Notes: generated by a model not told the origin, from the sequence alone. A stretch of DNA of 64,000 nucleotides from Bog-756 sp963730685 (GCA_963730685.1 CAVSSP010000001.1:992001-1056000); one strand, 5' to 3'; counted from the first letter of the stretch, positions 26,398 through 32,794 are shown. Made by a program: numbers and translations.

Positions 26398-26592
26398 GTG
26401 AAGATCGTTGTCGACTACGACGAGTGCGCCAGCAATGCGGTGTGCATGGGCATCGCCCCCGAGGTGTTCGAGGTCCGGGATGACGGATTTCTCTACGTGC
26501 TGAACGAGAACCCGGGCGAGGAACTGCGCGAGAAGGTCCGCCAGGCGGCCAATGGCTGCCCCACCGGCGCCATCACCATCGTCGAAGAGTAA
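26398..26592 (+). CDS. [3Fe-4S]-type ferredoxin
   Basis: Small ferredoxin of 64 aa. Three Cys (DECASNAVCMG and NGCPTGA) match the single-cluster [3Fe-4S] ferredoxins that feed electrons to P450 enzymes in actinobacteria; the IAPEVFEV stretch is also typical. No P450 lies beside it, but two are in the window (43.7 and 51.4 kb). GTG 26398 has GGAGG upstream. A TACACT -10-like box is at 26360-26365. The glutamyl-tRNA synthetase gene begins only 7 bases after its stop. Confidence 0.85.
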   Translation: MKIVVDYDECASNAVCMGIAPEVFEVRDDGFLYVLNENPGEELREKVRQAANGCPTGAITIVEE

Positions 26593-26599
26593 CCGAGGA

Positions 26600-28078
26600 G
26601 TGTCCGGGGACGCCCCGAGGGTCCGCTTCGCGCCGTCGCCCACCGGGTACTTCCACGTCGGGAGCGCCCGCACCGCGTTGTTCAATTGGTTGGTGGCCCG
26701 CCAATCGGGCGGGACGTTCGTCCTGCGCATCGAGGACACCGATGCCGAACGTGGTCGGGAGGAGTGGGTGGACGGGATCATCTCGGCCATGCACTGGCTG
26801 TCGATGGACCCCGACGAAGGGCCGTTCCGTCAGTCCCAACGCACGGCCCGCTACCACCAGGCCATCGACGCGCTGTGGGACGCCGGGCGCCTCTACGCCT
26901 GCGACTGCACCCGCGAGGAGATCGACGCCCGCAACAAGGCGGCCGGCGTCCAGACGCCCGGCTACGACGGGTACTGCCGGAACCGCAGCCTGCCCCGGGA
27001 GGGGAACGCTCTCCGGTTCCGCACGTCCGACGAGGGGGTGACCACCGTCCAGGACGTGATCCGGGGCCCGGTGGAATTCCCCAACCAGGCCATGGACGAC
27101 TTCGTGGCCGTGAAGGCCACCGGTGCCCCCCTGTTCGTCCTGGCCAACGTCGTCGACGACATCGACATGGCCATCTCCCACGTGATCCGGGGCGAGGACC
27201 TGCTGCCCACCACGCCGAGGGGGGTCCAGGTGTGGCAGGCATTGGTGGGACTGGGCTGGACGACCGACGGATCCGCCGGCGTGGCCCCGGGGGCCGCACC
27301 CGGGTTGCCGGTGTTCGCCCATCTGCCCATGCTGGTCAACGAGCAGCGCAAGAAGCTGTCCAAGCGCCGCGACCCGGTGGCCGTCGAGTCCTACCGCGAC
27401 CAGGGGTACCTGCCCGAGGCGTTCGTGAACTACCTCGGGCTGCTGGGCTGGAGCCCACCGGGCGGTGAGGAGGTGTTCGGAACCGGCGAGATGCTGGAGT
27501 GGTTCCGCCTGGAGGACGTCAACCACTCGCCGGCCTTCTTCGACGTGGTCAAGCTCACCCATATGAATGGCGAGTACCTGCGCGCCATGCCGCTCGAGGC
27601 CTTCATCGAGGCGTGCCGGCCATGGCTGTCAGGCGATCGGGCGCCGTGGCCGGATGCACGCTTCGACCAGTCGGTCTTCGACACGCTCGCCCCCCTCGCA
27701 CAGGAGCGGGTCTCCAAGTTGGTCGAGGTACCCGGTATGGTCGACTTCGCCTTCCTCGACCAGCCGGTCATCGACGAGGAGTCGTGGGCCAAGGCGGTGG
27801 CCGGCGACGACCTGGCTGTCACCATCCTGGACGCCGCCGTCACGGCCTACGAAGACCTGGTCGACGACTGGGAGCGGGACGCCCTGCATGCGGCCACGTT
27901 GGCCGTGGGGGAGGGGGTGGGTCGCAAACTCGGCAAGGCTCAGGCGCCGATCCGGGTGGCGGTGACCGGGCGTCGGGTGGGGCTACCGCTGTTCGAGTCG
28001 CTGGAACTGCTCGGTCCGGAACGGACCCTGGACCGGCTGCGTCGGGCCCTCGAGCGAGCCCGGTCGGAGTCGCCGTGA
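26600..28078 (+). CDS. gltX: Glutamyl-tRNA synthetase
   Basis: Class I glutamyl-tRNA synthetase of 492 aa, charging tRNA-Glu with glutamate. The nucleotide-binding motif is SPTGYFHVGSARTALFNW (HIGH equivalent) and KLSKRRDPVAV is the KMSKS loop. IEDTDAER is the glutamate-binding signature. Length is normal for the family. GTG 26600 lies 7 bases after the ferredoxin stop, so the two are likely co-transcribed. tRNA-Gln and tRNA-Glu genes are about 1 kb downstream. In Actinobacteria the same enzyme usually also mischarges tRNA-Gln for the GatCAB route. Confidence 0.95.
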   Translation: MSGDAPRVRFAPSPTGYFHVGSARTALFNWLVARQSGGTFVLRIEDTDAERGREEWVDGIISAMHWLSMDPDEGPFRQSQRTARYHQAIDALWDAGRLYACDCTREEIDARNKAAGVQTPGYDGYCRNRSLPREGNALRFRTSDEGVTTVQDVIRGPVEFPNQAMDDFVAVKATGAPLFVLANVVDDIDMAISHVIRGEDLLPTTPRGVQVWQALVGLGWTTDGSAGVAPGAAPGLPVFAHLPMLVNEQRKKLSKRRDPVAVESYRDQGYLPEAFVNYLGLLGWSPPGGEEVFGTGEMLEWFRLEDVNHSPAFFDVVKLTHMNGEYLRAMPLEAFIEACRPWLSGDRAPWPDARFDQSVFDTLAPLAQERVSKLVEVPGMVDFAFLDQPVIDEESWAKAVAGDDLAVTILDAAVTAYEDLVDDWERDALHAATLAVGEGVGRKLGKAQAPIRVAVTGRRVGLPLFESLELLGPERTLDRLRRALERARSESP

Positions 28079-28113
28079 CGGGCGCACGGCCGGGCCGACG
28101 GACCGGCCCGGCT

Positions 28114-28203
28114 GGAGTGGCCGGGCAAGCCGGAGTGGCCGGGCAAGCCGGAGTGGCCGGGCAAGCCGGAGTGGCCGGGCAAGCCGGAGTGGCCGGGTCG
28201 GCC
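28114..28203. repeat. 18-bp tandem repeat (5 units)
   Basis: Five 18-bp units GGAGTGGCCGGGCAAGCC starting at 28114, 28132, 28150, 28168 and 28186 (the last diverged). The array fills most of the gap between the gltX stop and the YdcF start. Confidence 0.9.
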
Positions 28204-28211
28204 GGAGCGGC

Positions 28212-28883
28212 GTGGGGCTGATCGCCACGATCACCGGGTGGCGGCTCCTCCGGTTCGTTCTGCGGTTGGTCGCACTGGTGGTGATCGTGATCCTCGTCTA
28301 CCTGATCGTGACCGCCGTCCAGGTGTGGCTCACCTCCAGGCGATACGAGCCGCATCACGCGTCAGCCATCGTGGTGATGGGTGCGGCTCAGTATGACGGG
28401 GTCCCGTCCCCGGACCTGCGGGCCCGGCTCGACGAGGCGGGCCTGCTGTGGCACCAGGGCTACGCCACCACCATCATGGTGACAGGATCGAAGGAGCCCG
28501 GCGATCGCTTCACCGAGGCGCAGGCGTCGGAGCGCTACCTCACCGCAGTGGCCCGCGTGCCCGCGACCGACATCCTCGAGGCCGGGGGCAACGACTCGTG
28601 GGAGAACCTGGCTGATGCCTCGCCCACCTTGTTGGCACGAGGGGACACGACGGTCCTGGTCGTCACCGATCCGTTCCACGAGGCGCGCAGCCTCGCCATC
28701 GCCTCGTCGCTCCAGCTGAAGCCGTGGCCGACGCCGACACTGACCTCACCGATCCACGGCCTCTCGTCGGTCCCCTTCTTCGCCAAGGAGACAGTGGGGG
28801 TGGCCCTGGGCCGGATCATCGGGTTCGACCACCTGAGCGAGCTGCACAGTTCGCTGGGTACGGTGGCCGTCGCCCGGACCTGA
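28212..28883 (+). CDS. YdcF/DUF218 membrane-anchored protein
   Basis: Protein of 223 aa with one N-terminal membrane helix (about residues 14-38) and a DUF218 domain. The strand-loop AIVVMGAAQYDG, MVTGSKEPGD, DILEAGGNDSWENL and VVTDPFHEARSL match the SanA/YdcF/ElyC family, which has been linked to envelope and peptidoglycan or polyprenyl carrier metabolism. The GTG at 28212 has GGAG upstream and directly follows the repeat array. A large hairpin spans its stop. Confidence 0.8.
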   Translation: MGLIATITGWRLLRFVLRLVALVVIVILVYLIVTAVQVWLTSRRYEPHHASAIVVMGAAQYDGVPSPDLRARLDEAGLLWHQGYATTIMVTGSKEPGDRFTEAQASERYLTAVARVPATDILEAGGNDSWENLADASPTLLARGDTTVLVVTDPFHEARSLAIASSLQLKPWPTPTLTSPIHGLSSVPFFAKETVGVALGRIIGFDHLSELHSSLGTVAVART

Positions 28884-28901
28884 GGTCCGAACGGCCACCG
28901 T
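28860..28901 (+). terminator. Long hairpin over the YdcF stop codon
   Basis: Arms ACGGTGGCCGT and ACGGCCACCGT pair perfectly over 11 bp, with an inner stem GGACC/GGTCC whose TGA loop is the stop codon. There is no T-run, which is common for terminators in high-GC Actinobacteria. It separates this transcript from the tRNA genes. Confidence 0.6.
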
Positions 28902-28974
28902 GGGCCCGGATCGGCCTGTCGGCTGGCTCCGTCCCCCGACCGCCCGGGGTCGGCTAAATTGACGGTTCGCCCAT

Positions 28975-29047
28975 TCGGGGGTGGCGCAACTGGCAGCGCG
29001 CATGATTCTGGTTCATGAGGTTGGAGGTTCGAGCCCTCCCCCCCGAG
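28975..29047 (+). tRNA. tRNA-Gln (CTG anticodon)
   Basis: Full cloverleaf: acceptor TCGGGGG/CCCCCGA, D-stem GCGC/GCGC, anticodon stem CATGA/TCATG with loop TTCTGGT (anticodon CTG), T-stem GGAGG/CCTCC with loop TTCGAGC, discriminator G at 29047. The U1-A72 pair is typical of tRNA-Gln. No CCA is encoded. TAAATT at 28954-28959 may be the -10. Confidence 0.95.
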
Positions 29048-29136
29048 CGCTCTCGGTCCGACTTTCGGGTTGAAAGACAGGTCCGCTCCGCTCGTGGGGC
29101 GGAATCAGCCAGTTCCGGGAGGAACGAGCTGAACAG

Positions 29137-29209
29137 GGTCCCATCGTCTAGAGGCCTAGGACACCACCCTCTCAAGGTGGAGACACGGGTTCGAACCCCG
29201 TTGGGACTG
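29137..29209 (+). tRNA. tRNA-Glu (CTC anticodon)
   Basis: Full cloverleaf: acceptor GGTCCCA/TGGGACT with a G1-U72 wobble as in other actinobacterial tRNA-Glu, anticodon stem CCACC/GGTGG with loop CTCTCAA (anticodon CTC), T-stem ACGGG/CCCGT with loop TTCGAAC. Discriminator G, no encoded CCA. Its 3' part from the anticodon loop onward is the source of two perfect 44-bp copies downstream (30033, 30867). Confidence 0.95.
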
Positions 29210-29210
29210 C
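29167..29210 (+). repeat. tRNA-Glu 3' segment, copy 1 (intact gene, att-like)
   Basis: The 44 bases from the last base pairs of the anticodon stem through the tRNA end plus one base recur without change at 30033-30076 and 30867-30910. Anticodon-loop-to-3'-end identity is the usual footprint of integration into a tRNA gene by a tyrosine recombinase. Confidence 0.85.
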
Positions 29211-29237
29211 TCCAGTTGCAAACGGCCCCTGGGCCGA

Positions 29238-29540
29238 TCAGGCGCTCTTAAGCGGTGTGATCTCTTCGAGTGTGTCGACCAGTCGGTCCCGCTCGACCTC
29301 GAGGTCGTAGCGACCCTGGAGATTCATCCAAAATCGCTCAGAGGTGCCGAAGTAGCGCGCCATGCGTAGGGCGGTGTCGGCGGTGATCCTGCGCTTACCG
29401 TGAACGATTTCGTTGATGCGCCGTGGTGGGACTCCGATGGCGATGGCCAGGCGATGCTGCGTTACGCCCAGGGGCTCGAGGTATTCCTCCATCAACACCT
29501 CGCCTGGATGGATCGGGGGAATGGTCGCGGCAGTGGTCAC
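29238..29540 (-). CDS. higA: HigA-type antitoxin
   Basis: XRE-type HTH antitoxin of 100 aa. The N-terminus IPPIHPGEVLMEEYLEPLGVTQHRLA and IGVPPRRINEIVHGKRRITADTALRMARYFG are diagnostic of the HigA/VapI family. GTG 29540 follows GAGAGGAGAG. It is encoded 12 bases after the toxin gene (toxin first, as in higBA). It neutralises HigB and should repress the promoter at 29842-29876. It is the first unit of the tRNA-Glu cassette array. Confidence 0.9.
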   Translation of the reverse strand: MTTAATIPPIHPGEVLMEEYLEPLGVTQHRLAIAIGVPPRRINEIVHGKRRITADTALRMARYFGTSERFWMNLQGRYDLEVERDRLVDTLEEITPLKSA

Positions 29541-29552
29541 AGGTCTCTCCTC

Positions 29553-29834
29553 TCAGTGGTAGTCGACCAACTCGACATCTTCTGCGCCAGAGCCGGACCA
29601 GTTGAAGCAGATTCGCCACTGCTGGTTGACCCGGATGCTGTACGAGCCGGCTCGGTTGCCCTTCAATTTCTCTAGTCGATTGCCAGGAGGCACCCTTAGA
29701 TCGCCGAGAACCTCGGCAGCGTCGAGGATCAGCAGTTTCCGGAGGGCGATCCTTTGGGTGCCGTCGTCAAGTTGGCGAACTCGTTGCCTCTTCCAGATCC
29801 GCTCGGTCTCCTTGTCTCGAAACGACCGGATCAC
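29553..29834 (-). CDS. higB: HigB-type mRNA-cleaving toxin
   Basis: RelE/HigB-type toxin of 93 aa, a ribosome-dependent mRNA endonuclease family. The protein begins VIRSFRDKETERIW and has VPPGNRLEKLKGNRAGSYSIRV followed by NQQWRICFNW, the family core. GTG 29834 was chosen: it gives the usual length, and a minus-strand TACCAT (29842-29847) lies 7 bases upstream, indicating a leaderless mRNA. A longer frame to 29870 would run into the operator. Confidence 0.9.
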   Translation of the reverse strand: MIRSFRDKETERIWKRQRVRQLDDGTQRIALRKLLILDAAEVLGDLRVPPGNRLEKLKGNRAGSYSIRVNQQWRICFNWSGSGAEDVELVDYH

Positions 29835-29841
29835 ATCGACG

Positions 29842-29876
29842 ATGGTAACGGATGGCGTTATTAACGGCAAGCGTTA
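29842..29876 (-). promoter_or_regulatory. higBA promoter with twin palindromic operators
   Basis: Two 15-bp palindromes TAACGGATGGCGTTA (29846-29860) and TAACGGCAAGCGTTA (29862-29876) lie side by side with one base between. The -10 box TACCAT (29842-29847, minus strand) touches the first. This is the expected layout for HigA autorepression. Confidence 0.75.
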
Positions 29877-29880
29877 CTAT

Positions 29881-30032
29881 CCAGAAAAACCCAACATTTC
29901 ACCCAACAAATCCGTCCCATGGCGTCGCACCACGACTCAGCCCGTTCCACCAGTCGTCGAGATCGACCAACATGACCTGCCGAAATGACACGCCCTGGAA
30001 CTGGATGAGTTCCGATGCGCCGATCCGGTCCG
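29881..30032. repeat. Dispersed repeat, copy A (AAACCCAACATT family)
   Basis: About 150 bases beginning near CCAGAAAAACCCAACATT and running directly into tRNA copy 2. The same segment, diverged, precedes the degenerate tRNA junction at 31768 (copy C, 31620-31767), including the shared GATCCGNTCCGCCC at its end. Shorter relatives are at 32335 and 35981. It looks like the conserved end of an inserted unit. Confidence 0.75.
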
Positions 30033-30076
30033 CCCTCTCAAGGTGGAGACACGGGTTCGAACCCCGTTGGGACTGC
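30033..30076 (+). repeat. tRNA-Glu 3' segment, copy 2 (att-like)
   Basis: Exact 44-bp copy of tRNA-Glu positions 29167-29210. The 5' half of a tRNA is missing, so this is not a functional tRNA gene. It separates the HigBA unit from the BrnT/RHH-like unit. Confidence 0.9.
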
Positions 30077-30086
30077 CAGAATCGAA

Positions 30087-30368
30087 TCAACCCGCCTGCA
30101 CGTATTGGCGGAGCGCCTCCCTGATGGTTTCTGAAACGCTGACGCCGTCCTCGGAAGCCCGCAGCAACAGGTCACGCTTCAGTTCGGGATCCAAGCGAAC
30201 CGATTCGACTGATGAAGGTGCGGACCCCATCGATGGCCGACCGCCCTGCCTGCGACGGATGCTCTCGACGTCGTAGCCCCGCTCGGCTTCATCGGCCATC
30301 TCTTCGATCATCTCGTCAGTAATCGGAGTTCCATCCGCCTTCGTCCCGTTGCGCTTCATGTTGATCAC
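30087..30368 (-). CDS. Ribbon-helix-helix antitoxin-like protein
   Basis: Protein of 93 aa with a C-terminal CopG/ribbon-helix-helix segment (SVRLDPELKRDLLLRASEDG, VSVSETIREALRQYV) and an acidic N-terminal half (TPITDEMIEEMADEAERGYD) like that of BrnA-type antitoxins. Its GTG at 30368 overlaps the stop of the upstream toxin-like gene by GTGA, so the two are coupled. It probably binds and represses the shared promoter and neutralises the partner. Confidence 0.75.
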   Translation of the reverse strand: MINMKRNGTKADGTPITDEMIEEMADEAERGYDVESIRRRQGGRPSMGSAPSSVESVRLDPELKRDLLLRASEDGVSVSETIREALRQYVQAG

Positions 30369-30607
30369 CAGCCCTTTGGCAAGAGTCTTCGGTACTGCTC
30401 GGTCATCGGCATGGCATGGATAACTGCCGGACCCTGCGGCCGATCCATCACCACCAGTTCGAGGAGATTCCCTAATCGGTCAGGTCCGAGCACTAGATAC
30501 CGGATCGGATCTTCGGCAACCTCTTCGATAACCAATGCGTTGTTCAGAACATGCTGCATATCGTCGGCCTGGACATCATGGCGATAGGCCGAATGGAGAA
30601 TCTCCAC
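30365..30607 (-). CDS. BrnT-like toxin candidate
   Basis: Protein of 80 aa encoded just before an RHH antitoxin, the order found in brnTA systems. Features include ILHSAYRHDVQADDMQHVL at the start and YLVLGPDRLGNLLELVVM with AVIHAMPMTEQYRRLL at the end, a pattern common in small actinobacterial proteins paired with RHH proteins. GTG 30607 has a minus-strand TACACT (30614-30619) 6 bases upstream, so the mRNA is probably leaderless. RNase activity is inference from the BrnT-like layout. Confidence 0.65.
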   Translation of the reverse strand: MEILHSAYRHDVQADDMQHVLNNALVIEEVAEDPIRYLVLGPDRLGNLLELVVMDRPQGPAVIHAMPMTEQYRRLLPKGW

Positions 30608-30866
30608 AGAGGAAGTGTACTACGAAACTCTTTGTGCCTGGCCGGCAGCGCGGATAGGGGACGCCCACTTGTGCAGATCTGGGAGCTCGGAACGGAGCGG
30701 CCTGCCAATGGGCCGTCTCAACCTGAGTTGCGAGTCGTCTTCCTGCTACTGGGATTGCTACTGAACTCCACGAAACTGCGGCTGACTCAAGCGGGCTGGA
30801 TTGACAGGCACCCAATCTGAACAGGACTGGTGCAGATCAACCGAACACGCTGAACGGTCCTGATCG
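30608..30866. other. Promoter-side spacer of the second TA unit
   Basis: About 260 bases between the BrnT-like gene and tRNA copy 3. It contains the leaderless-type promoter at its left end but, unlike units 1 and 3, no AAACCCAACATT repeat. No gene seen. Confidence 0.5.
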
Positions 30867-30910
30867 CCCTCTCAAGGTGGAGACACGGGTTCGAACCCCG
30901 TTGGGACTGC
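30867..30910 (+). repeat. tRNA-Glu 3' segment, copy 3 (att-like)
   Basis: Second exact 44-bp copy of tRNA-Glu positions 29167-29210, again without the 5' half. It separates the BrnT/RHH-like unit from the VapBC unit. Confidence 0.9.
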
Positions 30911-30952
30911 TTGTTGGTGCATCGCTGCAGTGTCTCGAACTGTCGGCCGGTA

Positions 30953-31366
30953 TCAATCGATAGATCCCTTGGTGACGATCCATTGGCAGGACTGCCCGGT
31001 GACCTCTGCGATGAGATCGAAATCCGTGTCGTAATGGAGGAGGGTTAGCCCGTGCTCCTCGGCAGCGGCCGCGATCAGTAGGTCCGGTACTTTGCGGCCC
31101 CGCTGGCGCCTCGCCGACAGAAGCTTCTGAGTCTGGCGGGCCCGAGCGACATGTGCCGCCGACGTCTCAATGAGTTCCAGTAGCTGGAGCGCACCGATCA
31201 GCTGGTCCCACTCCTTCTCGTTGCGGGCAGAGAATCCCACTTCGAGGTCGGAGATACCTGCCCGGGCCGCCGAACCTGCTTCAACGAGGGGCTCAAGCGC
31301 CGATCGCACGGATGGGGAGCCGACGCGGGTCAGGATGCTGGTGTCGACAAGATGGGTCAACGCCAC
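30953..31366 (-). CDS. vapC: VapC PIN-domain toxin
   Basis: PIN-domain ribonuclease of 137 aa. Acidic residues of the active site are seen in THLVDTSIL (Asp8), ISDLEVGF, KVPDLLIAAAAEEHG and LHYDTDFD. Start at 31366 overlaps the end of the antitoxin gene by 10 bases, the usual vapBC layout. VapC toxins cut tRNAs or rRNA; the target here is unknown. Confidence 0.9.
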   Translation of the reverse strand: MALTHLVDTSILTRVGSPSVRSALEPLVEAGSAARAGISDLEVGFSARNEKEWDQLIGALQLLELIETSAAHVARARQTQKLLSARRQRGRKVPDLLIAAAAEEHGLTLLHYDTDFDLIAEVTGQSCQWIVTKGSID

Positions 31367-31551
31367 GCTTCATCTCGATCAGATTGAGGCATGGCCGAAA
31401 GCACGTCCATCGAATTGCGGACGACTTCTGACCGGTCGGAACCGATCAGCCGAAGTGCCTCGTTCACCGTGGCCTTGATCGTGGTCGTGCCCAGCTGCGA
31501 TCGGGCGGCATCAAGCGCTTCATCATCAATGTCCACGAGCCGCTTGGTCAT
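31357..31551 (-). CDS. vapB: VapB-type antitoxin
   Basis: Antitoxin of 64 aa. TKRLVDIDDEALDAARSQLG and TTTIKATVNEALRL match the VapB family common in mycobacteria (DUF2191-like). ATG 31551 has a minus-strand TATACT (31558-31563) 6 bases upstream, so the mRNA is leaderless. The palindromes just upstream are the likely VapBC operator. Confidence 0.85.
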   Translation of the reverse strand: MTKRLVDIDDEALDAARSQLGTTTIKATVNEALRLIGSDRSEVVRNSMDVLSAMPQSDRDEAWR

Positions 31552-31557
31552 GTCGCG

Positions 31558-31587
31558 AGTATATACCAAAGGTATATTCGTATATAC
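31558..31587 (-). promoter_or_regulatory. vapBC promoter and operator
   Basis: AT-rich palindrome ATATACCAAAGGTATAT (31561-31577) is followed by GTATATAC (31580-31587). The minus-strand -10 TATACT (31558-31563) overlaps the palindrome. This fits autorepression by the VapBC complex. Confidence 0.7.
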
Positions 31588-31619
31588 AGGATTCAGAGCC
31601 GGAGCAGTCGGTGCGGCCG

Positions 31620-31767
31620 CCAGGAAACCCAACATTCCACCCAAAAAATTCCACGGTGTCGCATCGTGGGGCCACGGCGTCTCACCGGTCGTCGAGGTTG
31701 CCCGATTTGGCCTGCAGAAATGGCATCCCCTGGGACTGGCTGAGGCGGGCTGCCACGATCCGTTCCG
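31620..31767. repeat. Dispersed repeat, copy C (AAACCCAACATT family)
   Basis: About 150 bases starting GGAAACCCAACATTCCACCC and ending GATCCGTTCCGC, aligned with copy A over its length. It also shares its left flank with copy D: TACAGG, AGAGCC and CGGTGCGG occur at the same spacing. It directly precedes the degenerate tRNA junction. Confidence 0.75.
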
Positions 31768-31779
31768 CCCCTCTCAAGG
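31768..31779 (+). repeat. Degenerate tRNA-Glu junction, copy 4
   Basis: CCCCTCTCAAGG resembles the anticodon-loop end of the 44-bp copies and occurs at the same place relative to repeat C as copy 2 does to repeat A. After this point the tRNA sequence is lost. It is read as an eroded or partly exchanged attachment site. Confidence 0.5.
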
Positions 31780-31829
31780 CGCAGCGTGTGAGCTGAGAAT
31801 GTCCCCGACCGCCGGGATCGTGGCTATGA

Positions 31830-31868
31830 CAACCATGGGTTGACACGACAACCATGGGTTGTCATGCT
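31830..31868 (+). promoter_or_regulatory. Promoter with twin palindromes
   Basis: CAACCATGGGTTG occurs at 31830-31842 and 31849-31861, each a palindrome, 19 bp apart. A perfect -35 TTGACA (31840-31845) overlaps the first copy, and CATGCT (31863-31868) may be the -10. Binding at both would block RNA polymerase. The gene that follows encodes an HTH protein, so autorepression is likely. Confidence 0.65.
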
Positions 31869-31877
31869 TGACCAATC

Positions 31878-32093
31878 GTGACGAACCGAAAGTCCCCCGA
31901 CGACCAAGCAGCCTTCGCCCATCTGAAGAAGGTCCGAGCGGATGCGATCGAACACACGAGGATCGCCCGCCGGTTGGCAGTTGAGCGTCGTGAAATCATC
32001 GATGGTCTGATAGCCAGTGGATACTCCCAGGCCGACGTAGCTAGGGAGCTCGGGGTGACCCGGCAGGCGGTTCAGAAGTGGCTTTCCTTCTGA
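31878..32093 (+). CDS. Small HTH DNA-binding protein
   Basis: Protein of 71 aa with a long charged helical N-terminus and a C-terminal helix-turn-helix (IASGYSQADVARELGVTRQAVQKWL). The HTH resembles those of small actinobacterial regulators and of transposase-like resolvase tails. GTG 31878 is close after the promoter with two palindromes, which it probably binds. It is in the fourth unit of the tRNA-Glu array, so it could be a regulator of the units or an orphaned antitoxin-like repressor. Confidence 0.65.
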   Translation: MTNRKSPDDQAAFAHLKKVRADAIEHTRIARRLAVERREIIDGLIASGYSQADVARELGVTRQAVQKWLSF

Positions 32094-32157
32094 GTGAATG
32101 CGCACCGTGCCCTGTCCCAGACCGGTGCTCCTGTGGACTGTCAAGAGCGAACTGTGA

Positions 32158-32280
32158 TCATGGGGGCGCGGCAGACACGTCCCGCGCCACGTCACGCTTG
32201 AGGCAGCGGATCGCCTCCTTTCTGGTCCGCCCTTCCTTCAATCGCCGCTCGATGTAGTGCTTGGTTCTCGGGTCGTTGAC
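32158..32280 (-). pseudogene. IS110-like transposase remnant (C-terminus)
   Basis: The minus strand reads DPRTKHYIERRLKEGRTRKE followed by AIRCLKRDVARDV and a stop. The EGRTRKEAIRCLKR pattern is the C-terminal tail of IS110/IS116-type transposases. Only about 40 codons remain, with no start and no other part of the element recognised, so it is a relic of an insertion. Confidence 0.6.
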
Positions 32281-32334
32281 CACCTGTGGAGCTTGTATCT
32301 ACAGGTTCGAGAGCCAGGGCACCCGGTGCGGTGA

Positions 32335-32430
32335 CCAGAAAAACCCAACATTCCACCTGACAGAAGCGTCGCAGGATGTTGCTGGCGAGTCAGCGCGTTG
32401 CACCGGTCCTCGAGGTTGGCCGAGGCAGAA
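32335..32430. repeat. Dispersed repeat, copy D (AAACCCAACATT family)
   Basis: Starts CAGAAAAACCCAACATTCCACC and keeps the inner CACCGGTCCTCGAGGTTGGCC that aligns with copy C (CACCGGTCGTCGAGGTTGCCC). Its left flank also aligns with that of copy C. Its right end is replaced by a perfect 40-base palindrome instead of a tRNA fragment. Confidence 0.7.
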
Positions 32431-32432
32431 CC

Positions 32433-32472
32433 GGCGGTACCTCGGTCTCCCGAGGGAGACCGAGGTACCGCC
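32433..32472. repeat. Perfect 40-base palindrome
   Basis: Two 19-base arms beginning GGCGGTACCTCGGTCTCCC pair perfectly around a central GA. It can form a very stable hairpin and has no T-run after it. It could be a terminator for the region, a recombination end, or the remains of an element end. Located between the array and the tautomerase gene. Confidence 0.85.
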
Positions 32473-32563
32473 TTGGGCACGCAAGGGCTGATGTCGTGTC
32501 AGCCGCCGTCTGACGGTGAACACGGTAGCTGCCGAACCCCTGCGGCTACCGCGGCCGTCGTCC

Positions 32564-32794
32564 CTAATGGGCGCCGACCGGGCTCCTCTGGAGGCCCTGG
32601 ACGTACTCGGCGGTGATGGCGTTGCCGCCGATGCCCCAGTCTCCGCTCTCCACCTCCTCGATGGTGACCCAGGTGACGCCCCGCAGAGCTTCACCCTCGA
32701 TGCCGACCATGGTCTCGGTGAGCTGGCTGATCATGTCCTGCTTCTGACCGGCGTCGAACACGCCCTTGATGACCTTCACTTGCACGAGTGGCAT
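32564..32794 (-). CDS. 4-oxalocrotonate tautomerase-like protein
   Basis: Small tautomerase-superfamily protein of 76 aa. The N-terminus MPLVQVKVIKGVFDAGQKQD places the catalytic Pro at position 2 (Pro1 of the mature protein), and VTWVTIEEVESGDWGIGG is the second strand region. Such enzymes interconvert keto and enol forms in aromatic breakdown or have other roles. ATG 32794 has AGGAGGGCAGC upstream. Divergent from the BTAD regulator. Confidence 0.85.
   Translation of the reverse strand: MPLVQVKVIKGVFDAGQKQDMISQLTETMVGIEGEALRGVTWVTIEEVESGDWGIGGNAITAEYVQGLQRSPVGAH

Noticed and set aside
29223..29236. Intrinsic terminator after tRNA-Glu (CGGCCC/GGGCCG)
   Set aside because: The stem is only 6 bp with a 2-base loop and no T-run, so it is not reported as a feature.
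30033..30910. Additional tRNA-Glu genes
   Set aside because: Both copies hold only the anticodon-loop-to-3' part; acceptor 5' strand, D-arm and the 5' anticodon stem are missing.
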